From Penicillus capitatus (lineage: Eukaryota > Chlorophyta): a stretch of 64,000 nucleotides of DNA. Made by a program: the position numbers and the translations under genes. Positions 32,976 to 45,425 of this stretch are shown one piece after another (positions within the stretch are counted from its first letter, which is position 1; each line of letters opens with the position of its first letter). The stretch spans positions 186,001-250,000 of the forward strand of contig OZ287701.1 of assembly GCA_965649825.1 (NCBI GenBank), given 5' to 3'. The notes under the pieces were generated by a model that had not been told where the DNA came from, did no database searches, and saw only the letters and a list, made by a program, of their open reading frames with translations.

Positions 32976-33289
32976 CCCTTCTTAGAACCGACCTTCAACG
33001 TCACATCACATGACGCCAAACATGCAGACAACCCGTTCGCAACGAACAAACAATCGATCGAAGTATTACAGCGCGTTGAAGCTCAGAATGTGTCTCAGCC
33101 TTTCTGCAAAGTACGAGGCAAACATTTTATCTGACGTCATCAGACGACAAGCAGCATTTTTATGCAAAGCGGCGTCATGCACACTCATGCACACGTGATG
33201 CATAACGTAAAGCTCCAAGACTCGCGCTGAGAGTATTTATTCGCGGCTGTGGCTGAACGCTTCAGTGATTTAGAGACGCCTGCCGCACA
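32976..33289. promoter_or_regulatory. Divergent promoter region of PRP8 and the Spondin_N gene
   Basis: 314 bp between the two proposed start codons. It holds a GTCACATCA copy (33000-33008) next to CATGACG. No clear TATA box is seen, although tatttattc lies about 55 bp upstream of the Spondin_N ATG. Confidence 0.4.
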
Positions 33290-34083
33290 ATGGTTTCCGC
33301 TGCTTTGGTTTTTCTTACTGCTTTGGCCTCTGTTTGTTCGTTCGCCCGTGCCCAGTGCCCCGGGACTGCCATTTACCGTTTGTCACATGTCTGCGATTGG
33401 ACGGAGCAAACGCATCCAACCGATTTTCCGGGAGCATCGCCTCTCTTTGGCTTCAGCGACATGTGCGGCACAGCACACAACGGCGACTATGACTTATTCA
33501 CCGTAAGGCCGACCACAAGACCGACCCATGCAACGATTTCCTGCTGTAGCCTGGAGGAATGGCGACGATTGGTCTCAGGGACTTGTCAGAAATCGGCAAC
33601 TGCACGAAGCTGATGGCCGAAATTGATGATTGTGTGAACAAAGGCGACTGCTCGCCTAGTGGATACTTCGATCTTTTCTGCGACACTTCGATGAACGCAG
33701 ACGGGAGGCTGTTCTCGGGTGTCTGTACGCATGCTGGGATGATTGAAGTGACGTCTGCCTATCCTTATGCGTCCGGCGTTTCCATGATCTCTCCATCGCC
33801 GGACTGGTTCGTCGGATTCTCTTCGGTGAATCTCTGCCAGCAAGACGATGTGACTGGCGCCTTTTCGTGGATCGATCGCTATCCGTCGGACAGGCAACAG
33901 AACATCTATGTGAATGATGCCGGTACAGACGGCGGTGTGACATTCGAGTCCGAAGACCAGCGTCTGAATCCTTCTGTCCCCATCGTTGTTTTCGATACCC
34001 CCGATGCCAGCAACATCTTCTACAATCGAGAGGCCGGAAGGCTCTATCCCGTCTGCCGTTTGATTCTCGAACGCATGTCCTGA
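33290..34083 (+). CDS. Secreted Spondin_N domain protein
   Basis: Exons 33290-33502 and 33550-34083 give 248 residues. The 47-bp GT-AG intron restores DLFT|PGGMATIGL. A signal peptide (MVSAALVFLTALASVCSFARA) is followed directly by a complete spondin N-terminal domain: YRLSHVCDWTEQTHPTDFP, the MISPSPDWFVG block, then NDAGTDGGVTF, ending VCRLILERMS. In animals this domain is extracellular, binding matrix or metal ligands; bacterial versions also exist. Here it is the whole mature protein, without thrombospondin repeats. Several cysteines (about 10) suggest disulfide stabilisation. The precise role is unknown. Confidence 0.9.
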
Positions 34084-34288
34084 ATTGCTTTCCCTTTTGC
34101 AGCACACTTTGTGAAGGCATTAGTACGTTAAACGTTTGATGTGACGTGACTCCTGTTCGTGTACCTACCATAAATATGTGACCTTGTTGGAAGAGAATGC
34201 AAGCGTGTTTGTTTGTTTGTTGATCTCCCTCCTTATAAACAAACGCATCGATTAAGAATTGGAATGTGTTTGTCTGATCTGACGTCCG

Positions 34289-35563
34289 ATGCTGCTACGC
34301 TTTGGACGATTATCCCGTGCACCGATCCCTCCAGTGTGCGGTGCTCGACGACGGCTAAGAATGACGTATCCCCGAGCGCTGTTCAGTTTTGGCGTCATCG
34401 CAGATGTGCAGTACGCCGACAAAGTCACGCCTTGTGTTCTGTCCGGTCTCGTGCGGACGGATGACGCAAGCAGGAAAGCAGAGCCTCACGGTCGCGTCCA
34501 GAGAGTCTCATGCGCTACAGAAACGGCGTTTCCAAGCTAACCAACGCCGTGCAAGAATGGACGGACAGACAAGAGGAGCTCTCTTTCGTGCTCAACCTTG
34601 GCGACATCATCGACGGAAATGACGACTCCGTAAGCGGCCTCCTTTGCTCAGGATGGCATCTCCTGCGTCTCCATACAGGATACCACGCTTCGAGATCTCG
34701 ACCAGGTCTTGCTGCCGCTCAATGGACTGGTCTGTCAGATGATGTGACGTGGGTGGCGTCGGAGTGGGTGTTGTGTTCCAGAATGGGTCCCTTGTGGTGC
34801 ATCACGTCCTTGGCAATCACTGTCTACGTGTGCCGGCTAATGTTTTGATGGGACGGTTAGGAATGACTGCTATGTACTACCGGGTGGATATCTGGGAGGG
34901 ATGGAAGCTGTTGGTGCTCAATAGCAATGACATTGGCATCCATGCCGAAGTGCACGACATCTCACTCTTTTTCTCACACAAGCGCCGCCTTTAGGGAGAG
35001 GATCAGAAACGCGAGACAGAAGGGTTCTTGGAGAGATACCCTTTGGGTTCAGAACCGCAGATTCAGAGATGGAACGGCGGCTTAGCTTCCCAGCAGCTTC
35101 AGTACGCGCACCAATGCGTCTTTCATCAAAAACGAAACCCCTTGGGCTTAGGTGGCTACAGCGAGAGCTCTCTGCGGCCAAAGCTTCTGGAGAAAAGGTC
35201 ATTCTCGCATGTCACCATCCCTTTGGCACATCCAGTGCCAGAATCACTCATATGGCATGGAATTCTTCCAGCATCGAGTCCATCGTCTTGGAGAGCGATG
35301 TCGTCGTGCTCGTGATGTGTGGACATGATCACGCCGGCGGATACTGTCAGATAAACAATACACATTTTCTCACACTTCCGGGTGCCGTCGAAGGTAACCC
35401 ACCCTTTCTCACTCTTTTACCGCCGCCACCTGTGCGGTGCTCTCTTCTAGCACCGGATGAAATGGACGCCTATGCGATGATGCATGTCACGCATAAGGAG
35501 ATACGGATCGAAGGGCGCGGCACGATTCCGTCGCAAATCTTTGCTCTCGATCGCCAAACGTGA
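34289..35563 (+). CDS. ADPRM: ADPRM-like Mn-dependent ADP-ribose/CDP-alcohol diphosphatase
   Basis: Calcineurin-like metallophosphatase. Seven exons: 34289-34423, 34471-34629, 34679-34729, 34782-34949, 34995-35101, 35152-35393 and 35451-35563. They join to 324 aa, or 300 if the in-frame ATG at 34361 is used. Metal-binding motifs occur in order: FGVIADVQ, LGDIIDGN, VLGNHC, ACHHPF and CGHDHAGGY, and the closing GRGTIPSQI matches ADPRM specifically. All introns are GT-AG, 45-57 bp, and several carry the recurrent motifs: TGATGTGAC in 34730-34781, CATCTCACTCTTTTTCTCACAC in 34950-34994, TCTCACTCTTTTA in 35394-35450. The upstream Met would add a basic leader that could be an organelle-targeting sequence. 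Confidence 0.85.
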
Positions 35564-35699
35564 TCTGCGCCGTTCCTTAAACGTTCATCAGCTGTACGCG
35601 TTTGTACAATGGAAGGGAAAGGAATGTGTCCATTCCCAAAGTACGGATGGGCAAAACTGTGCAAACGAAAAATCCGTCGCTCCGTCTGTCCGGCCGGCA

Positions 35700-37440
35700 T
35701 CACTTGAAGATGTCCACAAGGGTTCTCAGGATATCCGTACAGGTGATAACGCCAATGGGCTTGTCTTCTTCGTCCACAATAAACACGCGATGTACTCTTC
35801 CGACACTCAACAACCTTAGCACCTAGACACAACGACTGCCGTTGATTCGCGGATCCGTCAGGTGGCGGCGGACGTCGATGAGTGAGTCGTCCATGCTGCA
35901 GACGATCAGGTTTTGCCCGACGTCTGCTCCTGGACTCGGTTGTGTTCTCTCTGCCGTGGCACGAGCAAACTGCAGAACAGACTTTTCTGCCAGGGGTACA
36001 AGGTTGTGAGGTTTTGGTGAAAAGGAGTGAGAAGAGTGAGATTGCCTGCGTTGCTGCCGATCGGTTCTCTGGATTGCAAGAAATCGACACTCTTGCCACG
36101 ATCGAGCTTCCGTTGACCATCTTCTCCACTCGACCCTGAGTCGAGGCTTTGACCTGGCGACACGTGAATGACAGAGGCGGGGTTCGACGTGCGTTACGTG
36201 GTATGGCATATCCAGCATACTCAACACCGTGTTCCAGGGCGAGGAATTCCCCAACCGGCAATGCCAAGGCGCCAAAATGCTCAGGGGTGATTGTCCTAAA
36301 CAGCAAGCGCCGTGCGTCGGAACAGGCGACGGGTGAAGAGAAGACCTCATATCGGCGGCGCTAAAGTTTCCAATAATCTTGCCTGCGTCATTGACGACGG
36401 CAACGGCACCAATTTTCTTTTCGTTCATCACCTGTCACATCACTCTATACTTTAGCCATAGCCACGCCGCCAAGGGTGCTGCCTTGAGGGCCTCGATGGC
36501 GGAGAGTTCTGGCTTGACAGAAATGATTTTGATTCGGCCGAAGCCCAATTCGCCGATCGTCTGGTTCCCGACCTCGCCCAGTTCTTCATGATGATCCAAG
36601 AGATACCTAGATGATGATCTCGCTACAGATCTGCGTGCAGTGGACGTGCCTGACGATATCGGACTGCGAAATGATGTTCACGATCCGCGATCGAGCATCG
36701 AAGATCGCAATACGATGCACCACATTTGGCAATTCAGCCAACGAGCACTCTCTATGATCTCACTCTTTTGAACGAGGCCTCACACAAACGCCCTCACCGT
36801 TTACTGTTCCCCAGCAGCGCTTCACTCGCCAGTTCCAACAGCGACAACGATTCTTGATCCACGTGCAGAAAACTACCATCCCCAGCTAAGACCCAAAAAG
36901 AGTGAGATCGCTATGACCATCATCGGCGCGAGAATCTCACTCAATAAGTCATGATCCTTAATGGTCTTCCTCGAAAACACCAGTCCCTGTTGCTCGAGTG
37001 CTCTCATGCGCCTCAACATCGATCGCATCTCCAAAACGTTGGACTCCTTGATATCTGCCACCATCCACAGCGCATTGTTCACGGCAGTCGGGTCGGATAG
37101 GCAGATCCACGAACCCTCGAGAAATTTCTTGATAATACTCTTGACATCGACAAACCCTGCCACGGCATTGGGTGGCTGATTCATAGGCCACGTCGGTCCA
37201 TGATGACTCTCTTCGACTGGGACATCGCGGACGACCGGTGCCGATACCAGCCGATGACTCGCTAACGTCTATACCATAAGACGGTCGTCCCGTCGATAGC
37301 CTGACCACTCTATACCCTCAGGACTTGCTCGACGGTCGCCGAGTCTTTGAGAATGACAACGTGTTGGAGTGAGCGTATGTGACTCAGCGAGGTGTCTTTC
37401 AGAATGTTGGCCATCGTGGCGGAAAGAGACTGTCCAGATG
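35700..37440 (-). CDS. CBS-domain protein, SNF4/CBSX-like
   Basis: A minus-strand gene convergent with ADPRM (136 bp apart). The 3' exons are clear. DSLID|VLRLLSVGRVHRVFIVDEE joins across the 51-bp GT-AG intron 35823-35873, and the protein ends ITCTDILRTLVDIFK. Upstream blocks include a second CBS unit with KIGAVAVVNDAGKIIGNFS and the family-typical LR-TPEHFG-LPV stretch (TITPEHFGALALPVGEFLA). N-terminal CBS material is near 37.4-37.3 kb (HVVILKDSATVEQVLRV) and at 36.7 kb (HRIAIFDARSRIVNIISQSD). There are therefore about four CBS units, the AMPK-gamma arrangement, which bind adenine nucleotides as energy sensors. Kinase partnership is inference. Several introns carry GAGTGAGA/TCTCACTC copies, including two in tandem at about 36026-36040. 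The exact start is unresolved. Confidence 0.7.
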
Positions 37441-37520
37441 CGGCTATGTCATCGATATGATGTGACGGGCCAGAGCGTTGGACTTTGCCGTAACCGACAG
37501 ACACTCAAGACACGAGAAGG

Positions 37521-40500
37521 ATGTCGAATCTCTGCGAACAGCTGAAGCAACTGCGTCTCGAATCTGGACGTCTCTTTCCAAAAGGATACGTATTACTCGA
37601 AGGACTGTCGCCTTCCCTTCACAAACTCGCATACAAGTTCGCTGACGATCATCACGAAGTCCGTCGATGGACTGCCCGACGGGCGTCTCACCTGCGTCCT
37701 GTCTACAGTTAGTGGCCCGACTGGAACGCAAATTCCCGAAGCATCCTCGTGATATCAACTGGGACAAGGTACCGTAGCACGGAATGCAGGAGCACAGGTA
37801 GAGGGTGGTGCTGTTCTAGGCTGATAAGTATGCTGGCACGACGCTTGTACGTCACTGTCACGATATTGTCCACTCTCTCAAATCTGCTTACGCATTCTTT
37901 GAGGTACAGCAACGATTCGGCATCTATCTCGACGACGTGTGGCCTGGACCCATTCTTCTGTCTAGGACCTATCTATGTTTCATGCCCAAGCGTTGGAACT
38001 GCTCAACCGTATCCATCGTAGCTTAGGACCCATTTCGGTAAGGCCAGTCCGTGCGTGCGTTGCAGGAATGCGCTGTTGGCGTGGTGTAGTTGAAAGACGG
38101 TCCGAATGCCCTCGTTTCTGACTGGATGGCTCTCTTCTGTGACATCCTCTGTCTGCATCTTCTTGTACAGAGAACGCCAAAAGAGAAGATACTTCAAGTG
38201 AGATGCCGCCAGACGGAATGGATCACTGGACGTCGTGCACTGTGCTGCGTAGATATACTCGGCGGCATACTATGCCCAAAATCGACAGGATCCGCCGCAC
38301 TATGCAGATATCTGTACCCTGATGACGAGCATCTCGGATGCTCCGGTGCAACGTTTCCAGCAAGATATGTCACACTTTGACGGCCGAATAAAACAGGTGT
38401 GGACGGTTAGCGGTTAGCGGTTAGCGGTTAGCGGTTACGGACAGATGCTGTGCTCTAGATTCTGGAATCTATTGCCTGTCCGATTCTCTCACGCTTTGAT
38501 TCGACGTTGACGATCTGTCAATCGACACTCCTTTCGATGGATCACAGGAATAGGGATGCGTCGCTGTATCCTCTACTCGACGCCGAACTCGATATCCCGA
38601 AGTCCATGACGCTGAAGTACCTAATGGAGTACCAGAGCTTAGAGAACTGGGTGCTGTTTGGCGTCCTTGCCTGTCCTGGTAAACACACTGCCGTGACGCC
38701 AGCCGCCATCTCCGTCTGATGTGACAGGTGTATGTGAATCTGCTTTCCTCCGTTCCTGTCTAAGGAAAATTCTTGCAAAGTCCCATCACCTCCACGTTTA
38801 CCGAGATCTTCATGAACCCATACATGAGCTTTTTCGTGAAAATATCTATGCAAAACTGACGGAGCTCTATCAAGAAGAGAAAGCAAAGATTCTGAAGAAC
38901 TCCACGACATCCCACGACATCGATGCAGATTTTTCCCAGACGACGCAACTCGTCTCCACCTGTCACTCATGGAGGGACACGCGATCCGATATCTTAACAA
39001 CGAAAGGCTCTGTATCGATCAACAACAAGACCCACGCACGACGCAGTTTTACTTGGAATGGTCTCAAAGGCGACAAAGCTCCCTCGAGAACGTGCAAGAG
39101 CTTCGGCAGTATGCTGACCAGCTCGTTTTCTTTCTCCGAGCGATCCGTGGGTCAGTCCAGCGAAGATCCAGAAGAGGCGGCTGCCATGAAGACGATGCGA
39201 CGCCTCGATCATATCTCCTGTTCCTTCCCGGATGATATCAAGACGCGAAAGTGGAGAGCAAAGATGGAGATCCGTGAACTGATCACCGTCGCCGAGGAAG
39301 AATCCCACGCCACTGCCCAGCGACGTCATGCCGCAGGATGCTATGCCCTGTGCAACGTTCTGGATAATATCCTTGCGGCCGCGAAGGTATGTCTGCTTAG
39401 TAGAAGCGTCCCGTTCAGGGATGTCTGGGGTGTTAGGTGCGGCCTGATGTGACGGTCCATGCACTGGATGAGATTCTGACGGCGGTATCTCTGGGGCGAT
39501 TGGAGATCATGTGGGAGGTCGTTCGCTGTTCGCAACTGGCGATTCCGCACAAGAAGAAGGATGCATTTCATTTCAAAGAGAAACAACAGGATGGACAAAA
39601 GAACAAAAAATTGGAGACCAATGAGATCTCCCTCGTGGTCGGTTTCTTACTGGAACGAACGATTCACGTGCAATCGCTCTTGCTGAAGTACCGAACCGCA
39701 ATTTGTCACCACAAGATTCAGGCGCTTAAGGTGAGGGATCATCTGCTACGGTTATCGTTGTCCTTGACGTGGGGTTTGGATCGGATCAGAGGCAGTATCG
39801 TAGTGTTTCTGTCAGCATTCATCAGATTTTGCGTCGTCTGGAGAACCAAGTCGAAATCGGGATGCGATTGGTTGGACATTTTGAGGGGATGGAGATATGG
39901 ATGAAAGAATTGCGCTTCCCATCGCCTCTCAGCAACGACACCGAAGAGGAGGAGACACTGGCACGACCGTCTGTCACATCACGCCATCGAGCAGGAGAGG
40001 AATTCTGGATCTGGGATCGCCTGAGCGATTTCCGAGATGCATGGAAATGCGTGGAGTATACCCTCTCGGATGTCGAATCGCCACTCAACATCGGCACACT
40101 TCTGAATATGGGATGCGAGGACGTGCTCTTCGAGCTGAAGCAGGTGAAGCGACAGGCAAACGCTAACCGTCGGTCTAAAGTGGTGTTTTAGACAGCGTTG
40201 GATGTTTTGCAAGTGGGAAACTTTGTGGAGACCATATCGAATCTCTCATCGCTGAAAGATTTGGCTTTCTACGAGTCTCAGGTGATGGATCTCATTCTGC
40301 TCAATTTCAAAGAGACGGCCACGCCCGAGAGCTCTTTCGATGTCCTCTGTCTCCTCCATGTCTTTTCGCAGTTTCATAAAAACGACATCTGGGGAGATGA
40401 TCCCTTCAGAAAGAGCGCAGAGAACGAATTCGTTGAGTAAGGCCGCCGCCACCGCCGCCACCGCAAACGGATCGCTCAAAATGATCATCTGTGGTGTTCA

Positions 40501-42414
40501 GGACGGCAGAGCGATGCGGCGTGTTGTTGATCGTCAGGTTGGAAGATTTCATCAGAGATCTCTTTATGAAAAGCACCATGCCCAGCGGTCCAGGTATCCG
40601 TCTGACCCACATTTCTTTCCCCGACGGAGCGTTGTGCACCGACAGGCAATCAGCCTCCAAAGACGGCGCAGCTCTTTGAGTTGCTCGTCTACTGGTTTTC
40701 AACGATCGGCAAATTCGGTACCGTCGAAGTGATACCTAGCTTCATTTTCAACGCCGCAGATTTCTTGAATAGCACGGTCGTCAGTATCTTAAGGGACCTT
40801 ATGCTCGAACACGGTCTCCGAGGTCACTCACTCCTTTCGCTATCTTCCTAACCGTTCACTTATGCCCTCTGCAGAGGATGGCATACATGGATTTCGCCTG
40901 ATGAAGAAGACGTATATGGATCTTCTCTGTTTTCTTGCAGAGCTGCAGAGCGTCGTCGACTTTCAGATCATGCCATCGGTCCACAGCGCCATTTTTGGCC
41001 TCGTCAAACCTGACGTCCATAACGTTTCTGGATCGCACCATCCCTTCCTGGACTCTTTGGCATCGGACGGCGAAGTGACGCCCTACTCGCGAGACGCCGT
41101 CATCTTCAACGAGCAATGCCTCGTCACACTTTTGGCGGATGCCATATCGACCAACATCATCCGCGATCCACGAAACATGGGGATCATTTACGATCCTCGA
41201 AAGAAACGTTTTATTAAGAGAGAAGCAGACGCTCGTCCAGGTCGCTCTCGATCATCGAAGACCATACCGATGCGAGATCTGTTTGTAGAGAAGTGGGTGG
41301 ATGTTGGATGCTCCGTCGTCGATCTGCGTTGTCTGCTCTCCGTTTTCGGAATCGTGGGTGTGCAACAATTAGAGATCCAATTTCGTTCGCTCATCTTTCA
41401 GAGCATCGGCAAACTCGATGCCTATCTCAAAGAGCACTCCGAAATGCTCAAGAACATGACGCTGTGCGTAAGGCCTCTCCTCAACGCGGTATCATTTGTG
41501 TGACGTGTAGAGCTTTCTCTTCGGAAAAGGAACTCATCGATAGTCCAGCGCTGCATCATCTGGCTAGCCAGCTCAGGAACCTCCCGGCACTGGGCGACAT
41601 CACCTTGCAGTTTTCGCGTTCTGTTATCACCCGGCAACTTCTTTCCGACGCCTACGCGTTACAGATCGAAAACTCTGGCGGCGCGGAATGCATGACGGCG
41701 CTGCAGCTCAGTCTGCCGCAGCCGACGGAATATTTCCACGACCTGCCGCCGTCGCCAGAGCCCATCATGGTCGAGATCTTCCACGGTAACGGTCCTCAGC
41801 CAGGCCGCCGCCATCACGCGTGTCTCTGCAGATCTCTTCGAATCTAAGCAGCTCGATTGTTGGATGTACATTCCGGCGCTCTTTGCGTGTTTGGCCCACG
41901 ATATGATTCCAAACGTCAAGAGCTTTAACGCAGAGAGCGGCTTCTTTGCGAATGGTCTTCATCAGATCGTCTACACCTTACACTCCGTCGCCCTCGCTTT
42001 GGAAACGGTCTACCAAAACACGTCTCTCTCTTCACTCAACACAAGACCCACACACCTGACGGTGCATCCATCTGTCTGTAGGGATGAGGATGAGCGTGAG
42101 GCGGCCGATTGTCCAACAAGCGAAAGCTTTACGCTTCTCTTTGCCAAATGCCTCGCGATGTTCACTTTCCATTCGAAAGAAAAACTGGATGCCATTTCCA
42201 ACACGTAAGCCCCCGTCCATCGACGCCTTCCACGTCGATCACTCTATTTCGCAGTTGTTTGCTGCTGCATTCGGTCTGCGGAGGGAGCTTATCGATCGAT
42301 CAGCTGGAAGAGATCGGATTGACGCCCACTCGTGTGAAATCGGCACAGATCAGTGCCCAAAAACGCCATGCTGGCAAGTTGGATGCAGCACCTTCGCCGT
42401 TGACGTCTCAATAA
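37521..42414 (+). CDS. NCKAP1: NAP1/NCKAP1 (HEM) subunit of the SCAR/WAVE complex
   Basis: Regulator of Arp2/3-driven actin assembly. Many short exons; not all joins are resolved. Diagnostic blocks in order: VARLERKFPKHP (N-terminus, 37.72 kb); RFQQDMSHFDGRIKQ|ILESIACPI; SLENWVLFGVLACPG; FLRSCLRKILAKSHH; GIIYDPRKKRFIKREAD with LRCLLSVFGIVGVQQLE (41.2-41.4 kb); FNAESGFFANGLHQIV (41.9 kb); LLFAKCLAMFTFHSKEKLD. The order and spacing match plant and animal NAP1. The C-terminal exon ends at 42414 (APSPLTSQ) and is divergent. The start ATG at 37521 (MSNLCEQL) is about 80 bp from the 5' end of the divergent CBS gene. Intron 38397-38458 is mostly a CGGTTAG tandem array. Another intron ends CTGATGTGACAG at 38726-38728. 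Confidence 0.8.
38404..38438 (+). repeat. CGGTTAG heptamer array inside a NAP1 intron
   Basis: Four perfect CGGTTAG units and one CGGTTAC in a row. They make up 35 of the 62 bp of the intron 38397-38458, whose borders (gtgtgg...ctctag) are fixed by the conserved GRIKQ|ILESIA join. Confidence 0.9.
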
Positions 42415-43384
42415 ACAAAGCGTTTTGTCGTCCAACGGAAATAACGCGCGCCCTCGATCGTCCTGCGCCTCCGAAACGTGCGTCTGTGGATCGCTTCGCT
42501 GATGGGACAGACGCGTCCTCTGCAAACGGACGGACGGACAGACGGACGGACCCGTGGGTCACGTCATCTTCATCGTTCTCACCATCGGCAGTACAACGCC
42601 TTCGTGGTCGGACGACGGATATGCTGTACAACCCATTTCCTCTTTTATTAGCGTCGCGCATCGATCCTGCACGTGAGGCGCTGAGGTGAAATTTGCGTCA
42701 GCAGGTTCATTTTACCTGTCACGGACAGACTTGACGTGGATAGCGACAGCCGAACGGTGAGCTTGACTGAACGGATTTTACCTTCTCTCCTGTCTCTCTT
42801 CTCCGACGTCGTACGTCCTCCGTGTCTGCGATGTTACGACCCATAACGTTTTTCGCTTCGACCTTCTCGTTTCTTCGGTGACCTTCACCACGAATTCCGC
42901 CGACGCGGTGCACGTGGCTGGTGCCTCAGTGCGACGTGTTAGAGATTTCGCCGTGACTTCGGCACGGACCACTCGGATTTTCATTTCTTTTTCATGGCGT
43001 CCTTCTCTTTGCACCCCTTCGACTGGCTTCCCTCTGGAATCATGTCGAGCTGTTTTCACTTCAAAATCGACCCCAGTCTCGCACTTGTGTCATCCACGGC
43101 ACGTTTTGGCTGTTCTTAAGCAGTACACCTGAGGTAACGCCCCGTCTCGCTTCGTGGTGCCGTCTGTGTTTACGTATTGGAGAGAGTGGTCGTGGAGTCA
43201 CGTACATCTGTTCGCGTAAAGCGTCGTCATAAAGAGTCATTTGTCGTTTTGTCGTTCGCCCCCGTATCGTTGCTTGCGCCCTTGCGTTTAACCGTTCGTC
43301 TTTCTGAAACGTTTTGTGGTGGCAGACGTGCTGTCAGGGTCCGCGAAGTGACGTGTTTTGCAGGTACGTACGTCTTGGAGAATC
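42415..43384. other. Upstream region of the TALE homeodomain gene
   Basis: No coding signal. Contains a short GGAC-type microsatellite at about 42524-42550 and pyrimidine-rich stretches. The region is likely promoter and 5' leader. Confidence 0.5.
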
Positions 43385-44743
43385 ATGGACGACGACAAAG
43401 ACACGCGTATGACGTCGCCAATGAACGTCGATGCGACTCAAGCGCCGTCGGGACTTGACCCTTCGCCACGTCCGACGGATGATCCAACACACAGCGAAGG
43501 TGACGTCAAACTCGCACCAGAAGTGATGGCCGAGACACGGGCCAACCCAATGGCTGTCGAAAAAATGGAACAAGGGACGAGTCTGGCGGCGGAGCTGAGA
43601 CAGCTCGAGCCGACTGCGATGACAGGTTGGTCGCCACTTCTGCCACTTCACACGCAAAGTGGCGGTGGTTCTCTGTCAAACAGGATTTCCATTTTCGACT
43701 TCAACGACCGTAGATGGTGGCGGTGCTTCTGGTGGTGTGCCCTCTGCCGACGCCCCTCCACTGGATCCGCCAACGCAGGTCGCTGGCTCTTCCATTTCCA
43801 TTTCCCAAGGAGCTCCCCTACCACCTTATGTCGCTCGACTCATGGAATACGAAAAACTCAAACAAAACCCGTAACGTTGCTCCAAAGTGTGAGAAAAGAG
43901 TGAGATGTCTTTGCAGGCAATTTGATGTGGTTAAAGAAGCGATCAAGATGCATTGTTTCAATGATGAGTGGGCTTTCAGCGAGAGTTACTCAACGGTTCC
44001 GACAGAAGAAGACATTCAGGCGTTCTTGGCAGGCGTCAATGCACCCCCTGCGCTGCACTGGGACGAGAGACAGGCACTGCGTGTTGTCATGGAGAACATG
44101 GAAAAGTGGTGGCACGAAAGCTACGAGACATTGCAGAGTATCAATGATGAAAGCACACAGTTGGTGGGATTTGGGATTTCGCGTGTTCCACCGACACCTC
44201 TGCCCGTCCGTCTGCAACACAATATGAAACTGATGGTCCTCGCCATCGAGAATCTGCTGAAGAGACCTGAAGCGCCGCCGGTCATCAGAGAGGCACCGGT
44301 GCACGATCCCAACAGTGAAGATTACTGGAAAGCCGTTGGTCGACAGTACGAGAGTGAGCAGCGCCCCTCTCCTTCAAACCAAAAGAGTGAGAAATCTCTG
44401 TCTGTAGATAACCCTCGTCAAGTGCTTCAGGAATGGATGCTGCAGCATTTTGATAAGCCATATCCATCAGGAGAAGATAAGAAGTTATTGGCCGATATCA
44501 CTGGCATGTCGCATGTACAAGTGAGATGATCCAATAGAGCGATCGAGGATCAGACTGAAAGAGTGAGATGTGTGTGACCAGGTATCTAACTGGTTCATTA
44601 ACTGTCGTGTTCGAACGTGGAGGCCGATGGTCGAGCAACTAGCCAAAGAGATAGAACAGGATACCGCTCAACGTCCAAGACATTCGCAGCATTCTGGCAA
44701 GTTTCCCCTGTTTCCACCCAGTGGTCAACCAGGTCTTCCATAA
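43385..44743 (+). CDS. TALE-class homeodomain transcription factor
   Basis: Four exons (43385-43625, 43684-43870, 43917-44520, 44582-44743) give 397 aa; introns of 58, 46 and 61 bp are GT-AG. The N-terminal ~140 residues are acidic, Pro/Ser-rich and probably disordered. A helical middle follows ([37 protein letters not shown]), then a homeodomain at about 305-360. The homeodomain has the three-residue loop extension PYP ([18 protein letters not shown]) and recognition helix [13 protein letters not shown], the defining WF.N.R of TALE/KN proteins. An intron splits helix 3 at HVQ|VSNW. Introns 43871-43916 and 44521-44581 each contain GAGTGAGA. In exon 3 the sequence AAAAGAGTGAGAAA is also present (44378-44391), read as QKSEK. 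A DNA-binding regulator is confident; targets are unknown. Confidence 0.9.
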
Positions 44744-45425
44744 CGGCGCGTTTGATTGATCAATCAATCCATTTAATACCATGCATGCATCGTTCTGATA
44801 CACTGTACTCTGTTTCGTCTGATGCTTATTATGAAAGAGAAAGCGTGAAATGTGAAAAGTGACGACGACGGACCTTGTTCTGTGGCTCTGCTTCGATTTC
44901 TGGATTCCATCTTTTCTTATCTTTCGTCGATCGGGACGGTGGTGCATCATCCATCCGCATCCCAACTCTCATCAGCAAAACGTGGGCGGAAGTCTCTCCC
45001 TCTTTGTCAATTCCAGCAAAGCACCAGATCCGCACAACGGAAGGCCATTCATTACATATCTTTGATACATCATATAGTCCATGCATGACGTTTGCCTTTT
45101 GGCGGCGGAGGAACTCATACGAATTTCATGATTGTCACATATGTGCCAGATGTGTATATTGATTGAGGGCATTGTTTTGATCTTTTTGCCTTGTACATGC
45201 CGCGTCATCAGGGTGTGGGTGGTGGGCGGTCTCACTGTTGCTGTCGATCATAGGCATCAAGCACATGCGCATCTCAAGAGAAACAAACGGCCGTTCGTTG
45301 AGCGACAGACGTCATTGAATAGAATGGAGGAAGATGCTGTGGTGGTGGTCGTGCTGGTGGTGATCGGGGTGTAAGCCATCGAACTGGGAATAACCTGTTT
45401 TCGCTTAACACCGTTGTTCAAGTTC
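44744..45425. other. Convergent 3' intergenic region
   Basis: Between the stops of the TALE gene (plus) and PRP19 (minus). Only short frames and GGTGGT-type low complexity near 45345; no gene supported. Confidence 0.6.

Noticed and set aside
33586-34171. Minus-strand frames opposite the Spondin_N gene
   Set aside because: Antisense shadow of a clearly conserved domain.
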